Shown here one piece after another: positions 1-9,000 of a DNA stretch of 11,408 bases (position 1 is its first letter; the number at the start of each line of letters is the position of its first letter). The stretch lies in assembly GCA_028565715.1 (NCBI GenBank), contig JAOXYC010208017.1:1-11408 (forward strand), in the 5' to 3' direction. This stretch comes from Phoronis pallida. Taxonomy: Eukaryota; Phoronida; Phoronidae. The position numbers were made by a program, and so were the translations under genes. Below the pieces are notes generated by a model, which had not been told where the DNA came from, did no database searches, and saw only the letters and a list, made by a program, of their open reading frames with translations.

Positions 1-59
1 CAGTGTTTGAAACAGGCATATTGGTGGCTGGCATCTTGTTTCCGTTGGGGAACATATCA
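1..59 (-). CDS. CFAP221: CFAP221 exon e20 (5' part only; continues beyond position 1)
   Basis: Fifty-nine bases follow a clear acceptor (TTTTTCAG at 60-67 on the plus strand, reversed), phase 2 in. They encode [20 protein letters not shown] with no stop before the window edge. The exon's 3' end, and the stop codon of the gene, are outside the window. Confidence 0.85.
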
Positions 60-3000
60 CTGAAAAATATGTTAAACAGAATTAAAATGACAGTCTATTT
101 CACATCACAGCTTCCACTCAAACGATTGACATAGAATATTGAAGTAAAAATGGAAAATTTCATTTTTCTCTGATTGCTATGGTGATAATTGCTCACAAAA
201 ATAACTGCGGGCCTTTTTCAACTCCATAGATTTAACTTGATCATTGTTTTGTTAATCAACTGCACACTTAATAATATAACACTCAGATGATCACATTTTT
301 TCCACTTTTCATTGTTTTTGATGCCCTTCTCCATACAAACTTGGCATTCTGCTTGCATGATTGAAACTTTAAAGATTTTTTAAAGAGAATGCTCATAATA
401 TTTTTAGATATAAATTCTGTGTAATTGTTAGTTCTTGTCTCTATACATACAGTATGAAGGTAAAGCCCTTTAGAAGTGCAATAATCAGAGATATCACTAA
501 CCTATTTTGTTTCTCCTCTGTAACAACTGCAGCACTAACTGAAGGGAACATGGCATTCACCATCTCCGGGGTTAAGTGAATTGGTTCAGCCTTAGTTAAA
601 TTTTCACCATCCTCACCATCACTTTAAAGAAAAGATATAACAGTTTACAATTTTAACACTGAAGACATAAGGCAAGAGAGTATTTTAATTAAAAAAAATC
701 CATTTTTGAAACTATCGAAGAAGCAAAGCATCGGCGCTAACCCACTTTTTGTAATGTGAGTTTGGCAATTGCTCTAGACAGCAAAGACTTCAGTCATTGC
801 CCGTTCATAGGTGCACAAGTCATACCAAGTTATATTAAATTAATGACAATTGTAAGATATGTTGTAATTATATAAACATACACCTGTCATCAGCACCCAG
901 CATGCGCCCCCCTTTTATAGGCCAACCAAATTTTTTTTATTGAATATTTCCGCTTTTTCATAGTTTGTCGGTCATCTGGATGTAAGGGCGCCCCCACTTC
1001 CATAATATCCTGTATCCGCCCCTGATATTTTATGTTACTGAGCCCTGGCCTATACTTAAGACAAAGTAGATACAACACCAAGCTGTGGCTAACTCACATT
1101 GCCTCTTCATAGATGTTTTCTCTGTCATCTTCTGGAAGGGCATCGAGGGATGCTGGTACTTCATTCGGTAGAAGGTCGGAGTTGAATGGGTCAGACCAGC
1201 GAGGCACCCACACATTACTCAGTGTTGGGGTGTTGGAGAGGGACGTCAGACCTTGAGATGGAAACTTCTTCCATGTCATAACACCCTTGATGACATCCTG
1301 GAATATACGGCAACATATTGTAGAACAAGTTGATAAATAAATATTAATGAATGTATTGCAACCCGCAGGTTGGGTAATACAATTACAATTCCCTATGGTT
1401 ATAGCCCATTCTAGAATAACGCAGCCCATAGGTGTGACGGTGTTCTCTATTTTTTCTTCCTCCTTAGGACCGGGCACAGTCTCAATAGAGAAGGGGTGAT
1501 GTCACGGAGAACTGAGAGGAAATTGAGGAACTCTTCATTTTTCATTCATCTTATATGTGTTCAAATTTGAATCATGGAAAAACAGTATCATTCACTTCTG
1601 CCAAAATAATAACAATACTTTCATTGGATAATATCAGAGGTACATTGTATCTTACCATTTCTAAATACATTTTAATGTTAAATAATAAATAGAAGAACTG
1701 ATACTATGCACGTTCTTGTGTTCCGTTTTTAATTAATGAAAACCATCCAGTAATACCCTATTTTGTTCCATAATGTATCTCTTCTATCTGTCGTATGTAT
1801 TTTATATAAAGGATTGTTTACTAAAACACCATCAAAACAGACAGTCATTCACACTCACCTCTCGGTCAAGATATTGTTTCTGTGTTGAAGAGTGGGGTTG
1901 GTTTTCATTCTTGGGATATCTTGGTAAAGGACACAGGTGAAAGCCTGGGTCTACTTCAGCATAGGGTAGAGGGGCCTGAAACACCTGCAGACCAGGTGCT
2001 GGGTTCTGGAATAGAGGATAATTAGTTTGATGACAATAACCTATTTTTTGGAATTAGATATTACCAAAACTAAGATTTCTTTTATACAACTGATATTTGT
2101 CAGTGCTAGGGGCTACTGAGAGCATTAATTAAATCTGACCATTGGTTTGATCTTCTGTTGTTTCAAAAAAATTGTCAATTGCATAAATTATCCAAGGAGC
2201 ATAACATCAAGCACCATTGAAAATATATCTTTAAAAATCCATGTCGGTGGTAGAACTGATTCAAACTTTCAATTGTTTTTGAACAATGGCACGCTCTTAA
2301 ATCCTAAAAAAGAAAGATTACTTACAAAAATATGTAGCGGAGGATACTCAATGGGCTTGAACAAAGCATCTGGTGGAGTTAGTTCCAGTATTTGATGGAC
2401 AGGGGGAGGCACTGGTTTATCATCCAGGACCTCAGTGACAATCATATCTCCTTCATTTACCGGCTGACTAGAGTCTGGCCTCTGGGTTGTTTTTTCTTCC
2501 ATAGTGTCTAATGATATCACTTCATCCTTAAAAAAAGATTTTCATTGCATAAGTTTTCATTTCACATTCATTATTCATTTATGGATTTTGAAAAAAAGAA
2601 AAAACCTTAATTTCAAATAAATGAAAAAAATCTATGCTAGAAATAATGGACGACTCGATAACAGTTGTATTACCCGGGCACACCTCCATTCACTGTAGTT
2701 ATCTCTAGCGGTTAAATGGCCCGTATGTTCGCGACCATTTGCCCGTTAGACAACAGGAGTGAATGGAGGTGTACCCGGGTAATACAACTGTTATCGAGTC
2801 GCCCATTAGAGATGACTTCATGATACAGTAAACTCTACACAAAACAAGCTTAGGCTGTTTTGCTAAATCTCTAAATCTCAGAGAATACTACCATCAGACC
2901 TTATGAATCAATTATTTGTCTGTTGAAATGGAAAAATTTGCATACCTCAGCACCTGTCCTTAGCGTTTTCACCAGTTGGAATGGAACGTAACCATGGGAT

Positions 3001-6000
3001 GCCTCATCTACATTATGTGGCTGATAGCTGAGTAATTTATACTGTTTTGGCACTATCAATTCATGGTAGTAAACTTTCTTTTTTATCACAACCTCGTGTG
3101 GCTCAACTGTAACTGGACCAAGCGCATCTGGTGCCTAAAAATTACAAGGAATTTGAGTTGATTAATTTGAAAAAATCTCACGCAGTTTAGCAACTTCATG
3201 AAACTTATTTGTTGTAGCTAGAAGAATTTCAAGGGTCTGTCAATGCATCATACCCTCAAATGCTGAATAATTTTGAGTACACGCATATTGCAAAAGCATT
3301 AAACCTTTGAAAGGTTAATTCATTTAAAGGTACAACAATTTAAAAAAACAGTTAAATGTTAGGTGGTGACCATGGAAAGTGTTCAATGTTTGCTACCAAT
3401 ATACAAAAAAACTCTGTTTAAAAGACACAATTAAGGTTTTCACGACAAGCACCTTTAGGATATTTTGATATTAAAACTTAATTTTAACAACCAATAGCAT
3501 TTCAGGCAATAAGGCCAAAATCTGTTTCTGCTACAACTTACCATATCATCCTTGACGTTAGGGTCAGCATAATGTGGAAAAGTGACAGACTTGATTTTAT
3601 CTGCCGTCATGGCTGCCAGTTTGATTGGTTTTTCATCTTCCGTCTCTTCAACAATTTCCGAGGCACTCGTAACGAGTCTCTTTTTCTTCCAGTTGAGTAT
3701 CATTTGTCGGATGCCTTTAATCTTTTTATCAGCACGAAGACGCACTATAATCTGAAATGGAGATAGTTTATTGTACTTCTGAAAGAAACTTTTTAAGTGA
3801 GAATATCATAAAAAAACATGCGTTGTGAAGTTTTAACTTAAAAGTCTCCACGTTTGAGTTGAACAAGCTGAGTAATCTTACTTGTGATTCCCAGGTTTGA
3901 TTAAAAATGCAGGAATATCCGTATCACTGAATGTTCCATTTTCACTCAAACTTGTTAAAAACTAGAGGTGAAGAAATGCTCCCAATCTACACTTTATTAT
4001 TTGAAACCAAAGTGTGAATTGCAAATCAAAGATTAAAACATTCAAGAAATTGGATATATCATGTAACTTGATTGAGTACTCACCGTTCGACCAGCCTGTG
4101 CAAACCTATGAAGGGCACTGTGTCTCTGAGCCCATGGGTTATTAGTATATGTATCAAACTGAGAATTGCCATCAGCACGCTGTAAAATAAATAAACAGTC
4201 AAAACACAATATCTTAAAGTAGTACATTGCTAGTTACGAATGTGAAATTATCATCTACTGAATAAGGTCAATTGCATAGGAATTGTTGTTACAAATTGCA
4301 TCCTTTCATTCATCTGAATGAATAAATACCTCCGCTTCTGCCGGAAATTTCTGTACAGATGGCCTATGTGACTTGATGAAATATCTTGAGGGTGACGAGA
4401 TATCTGAGATGAACTGTAACTCATTAACTTTGTGTTTTCGATAAAGAATGAAGGTAGTACCACGATTTGGCAATGAAAAATGATCAAACTATATAAAAGA
4501 AAGCAATGAAAATATCGTATTTCAATAATTGATAATCCTACATTCGTAAGTAGCGATGTACGCGTTTAAATATTCAATTGCAGAAGCCATTCAATGAAGG
4601 TTATATCTTGAGCTTCTAAGCAAAGGACGAAATGTTAAGTTCAAAAGAATTACTAAATTTTTTCAATTAAATACTCTAAAGTTTCTGGACAACTGAGTAG
4701 TTTAAAACACAGGGAAAAAATCAAATCAATGTCAAAAAATAAATATGACTATGCACGGTTCCTAAAATATTGGGAATAAAACATATTTTCAAGTCAATTA
4801 CCTTAATTAATTGTTGCAACTGCATACATCAAATATTTCCCTCAACAATTAATAACCTAAACTTACTGTTTGTGAGTCGCGTATTGTTCTCCGAGATACA
4901 CATTGTGTACATGTTCTTGTGTATTCGTCAGACATGACCGGATCACCTCTTTTTAACTGAAAGATTATTTAGATGATAATAAACAAAGTGACAATCAGTT
5001 TTAAAAAAGTAAGTGAAATAAACCATTTGCGAAAAAAAGATTGGCAAATTTTATAAGATAAAGAAGCGTGGTTAAAAAAATGAACAAATTACATTTTCCC
5101 CCAAGTTTTCAAGCACCTGTATGTTTCAGATTTCATAAATGTTGAGCTGCATTTTTCATCAGTGGCTATACAATCTTGGAAACATGTGATACGGATTAGT
5201 TACACCACCTTGTGGGTTAAGGATGTCATTTGTGGGGGTCGTAGACTGCTTACTAGTACATTGTTAATACAAATTAGTGGAGAGTAGTCCACACGGCGCT
5301 GAACAAAGTATTGGAATTATCTAGTATTCTAACAATATAAAGAATTGCTAAGTGCTCTCAAAAGCTGGCCATCATTTTTATAAAAATATATTTTTCAAAC
5401 TTAAATCCTGTTATGTTAAAAAACCCACCTTATATGTTTCCCAGGCATCAGCTCTTTTGTTTAAAACATCCACTTTTTTATCACCAGTAATCTGTGTTTC
5501 CCCTAACCTGACCTGCCATCGTAGCTGATTCTGCCTTTCTTCATACACATTCTGTTTGACTGCATGGTCAAATATAGCTTCCTGAAATGCAGATACAAGA
5601 AATGTTTAGAAATGAAATTGGGCATGGAAAAATGTTTGGCCTACAGTGAAATCCTACCCACAGTAGCGTGTAGATTAGTTGTTACAGGCTCAACGTCATC
5701 TCTAATTACAATATATTTATTATTAAGACATGTTTATTACATGACTTCCATTTAGGGAGGCACCCGTAGCTCAGCGGTAAGTGTCCCAGCCTTTTAACAA
5801 AAAGGTTGTGGGTTCGCACCCTGGGTTGCATTGCACTGAGTGATTCCTACTGGGCTAATAGGATAGGATTGGTAATTGTGAGTGCTTAGCACGGCTAGAG
5901 CAACTCTTTCGAGAATACTGCCCGTCTGATGTATGCTTCCCGTGGAGTTGATGTGGTATTTGAATGAACAGATCCGTAGCCTGGGTAATGATATTGGGTA

Positions 6001-9000
6001 TTGTAAAGCGCTTTGAGTTTCTGAATCAAGAAAGGAAGAATATTAATCAGCCATTCTTCTCTTTAAATGCAACTATTCAGGGAAACAAAAACTGTTGGAG
6101 GATGCCACACAAGTATGTTAAAGGTGACAAATTTATCTACCTTCATCTGTCTTGAGCTTGTTTCCATGTCTTTTTTGTCCATTGCTGAAATAAACAAGAC
6201 CCAAGATTTAAATAAAATAAAATGTTAACAGCTCCTGGCCAAGGCTCTTGAGTTGTTTATTTAACGCATTGAACTTGCCTAAGTATTTATAGATAAGAAT
6301 GACACTGGCTGGTTTACACGGTTTGCTGATCATATCAGGTGTTGTCTAATTTGATTACATAACCCATCAAGACTATGGGCATCATGGGTTCCGCGGGTAA
6401 AGGCATTAAGCTTTCATGGCATAGGTTAAAGAGCAGTGGCTTTTTGGTTTTAACTGGAGCATCATTTGGGATTTTAAACACAACACTGGCAAGTTAGTTA
6501 TTTAAGTGCCAAATAAGTACAACTTTTGGGTAATCAATAATGCGCAGACTGGAATCTGAAGCCTTGGAAAGTGGCTATAATGTAACCTTTGGGTAATGCC
6601 GAGAAAACCTAAATTATGAAAACTCATGATTCCATTTCGACCTACCTGCTCTGTAATCCTTTGCTCTCAGTTTTCCCGGCGTTTGGTTGAGAACTTGGGC
6701 CACAGCGTGGGCTGTGTTCAAGTCAGCTGGGAAATGAATACCTTCAATTTCTATTTCCTGTAAATAAAACAATTAAAATTACTGACTCAGCATTTGAAAT
6801 TCATAAGCACGCTTGCGTTCATCTGAACCTTTGATTTCGTTGTGTAACATTATTAAGTTACGAATCCAACTAAAAGTTCAATTGAATTGCTGATGTTTAG
6901 AATTGATCTTGTGCAAACCTTTAACAAGCCAACATGCATTATATAGAATCATGGGGAAATGTATTTTTATGAGACTGCGAGTGCAAAAGACAGTTTTTAT
7001 AGCTTAGATTCAGAATAAATTGAATTTGAAATCTCACATCATTTCTGTCAATAGAAATTGTAACAATCAAGCATCACAATATGCTTTATTCAAGAGTAAG
7101 TAAAACTCGACAAAATGAATGGCTAACACAATTATTAAATAAAATTAAACTAAAACAAGAGTTGAAAAGAAAAAGAGAAAAGAAGATTTCACTTGATATA
7201 GACCTCATTCTGTTCAAACACATAACGTGGTAGTGGTTCCAGGTTAAACTTGAAAGGTTCAGGCTAGAAAACAGTCAACAGTAAGATAGAGTCAGAAGAA
7301 ATTAAAATTGCTGAAAAAGGGTGAAAATAGAAAACAAATCTTTAGTCTACAGCCAGACTACAATTTTTGTGTAGCACGCTTATGCTTAAATTTAACAATC
7401 AGCAGTGAGGTAAAGTCAGACAGGAGAAATTAAGTGCAAGTTAGTACAAAGAAGTCTTAAAAATGAGGGCAAAGGTGCTAGCCATTTTTTATAGAACATA
7501 AAAGGAAATCAAGGCTTGTGGGGAGAATAAGAACCAACCTTTCTTGAAGGAATGGCAACATCTTTACCACCGCTTTTTGTCTTTTTATTTGTGACATTTT
7601 TCTTTTTTAATCTGGCTCTGTCTAGTGGGCTGATTGCTCTCGGGTCTAGTATATTAATGGTGTCTGTCCCAGTCTGAATAACTGTTGCTGATTTTATCAT
7701 CGTTTTTTCAGCATCTTCCCTGTAAGTATACATCAATTTATGTTATTATCATAACATTTAACTGCACTTTCCCAAATTACAAAAGATCTCAACGTTAATT
7801 TTCTTCAAAGGAGGATTTCCCATACTTTTAGAATGTGCAGTTGATAAGTATATTCTTGGGCCATCCGAGGGCACTACGAGAGCATTTATCAGGAAGCAAT
7901 GACGTAGGAGCTCTCATGTGTTAGCCAAAGGCCCTAAATGTGACAATTAAGCATTTCATGTCATATCATCATATACCTCTGGTATTATCACATAAATGAT
8001 ATATAAAATAGTTCACTTACTGGGTGAGATTTCTTTTGATGTTCAGACGTTTCAGCCCAGCTACTCGATGACTGGTGTGATTTGGGACTTCTTTTGACTG
8101 AGCACTTGATTGTACACTTGCGCGAGAACTACTCCACTGTCACGGTTCAACAGGGGGTCTGAACATCAAAAGAAATCTCACCCAGTAAGTGAACTATTTT
8201 ATATATCATGTTCGGGAGAGAATGAACAATCTATTTCATCGCACATAAATGATGTTAACTCACCTGGCAAGCCCAGACTTGCTACTCCCAGTACATGTAC
8301 ATATAAGTGGTTTAAAGTTGAACTGTGATACACTGAGCTGGCACATCATTCTAGATGTACTGAACTCTGTCGGGGAATATGTAACTGTGATCTCCACTTC
8401 ACCATTAGCAGGGATAATACCTACAAGCAGAATTTAAACATACTCTCTCTGCTCTTGCATAACCTAAGTGTAGGCTATATCAGACACATCAGCTCTCAAA
8501 TCACCCTTTTGTAGCATTGTTTGAATTTTTTTGACTCAGATGAAATTAAGTTGTGTCACCAATGCAAATAGAGAATCTTTAAAGATGACAATGGATTCAT
8601 TCTCCTGATAGGTTGTGTATTTGATAAACAACAACTCAATGAGACATTTTTCTACATTACCATCAAATAGTTCAAATCAATGAAAATCACCATTGTTGTA
8701 TTGGCGCCCTACAATTGTTATGTATGATGGCGGGAAAAATTCACATCAATAATTCTAATGATTTCAGCAAAATTTTGAACAGTTTATTTTCAAATATAAA
8801 TGAAATCTGTTTCAAAAATTTCAAAATACCTGATACAGGTTCTATTGTAAAGGCAGAGTGGGGTTGTATGTAAGATATCTGGAATTCAAAGTCGATTGGC
8901 ACATCACATCTCAGGGGAATAATTCTTGATTTCCTGCAATAAAAATTTAGGATTTGAATTAAATGACTATTTGTTAGGGGTGGGACGATACACCTTTTTA

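Noticed and set aside
1298-1477. Upstream extension of exon e18 (frame stays open to about 1477)
   Set aside because: A strong ATTCCAG acceptor at the e18 edge joins e17 in phase, and the extra peptide (cysteine-rich, no family similarity) looks like translated intron.
2147-2395. Plus-strand open frame of 82 codons
   Set aside because: It overlaps the antisense of e16 and AT-rich intron, with no promoter, splice or domain support.
3572-3766. Plus-strand open frame of 64 codons
   Set aside because: It is the antisense shadow of e14.
5760-5833. Functional tRNA gene
   Set aside because: A and B boxes are present, but the T stem and acceptor stem pair badly and the unit continues into a SINE body and tail.
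5964-6155. Plus-strand open frame of 63 codons
   Set aside because: It starts inside the SINE body and ends over the antisense of e10; it is chance.
7855-7935. Possible small inverted element (gggcc...ggccc)
   Set aside because: Only a few base pairs match and there are no clear ends; below what I can support.
8110-8437. Two plus-strand open frames
   Set aside because: They are antisense to e5 and e6 and include the inverted-repeat arm.
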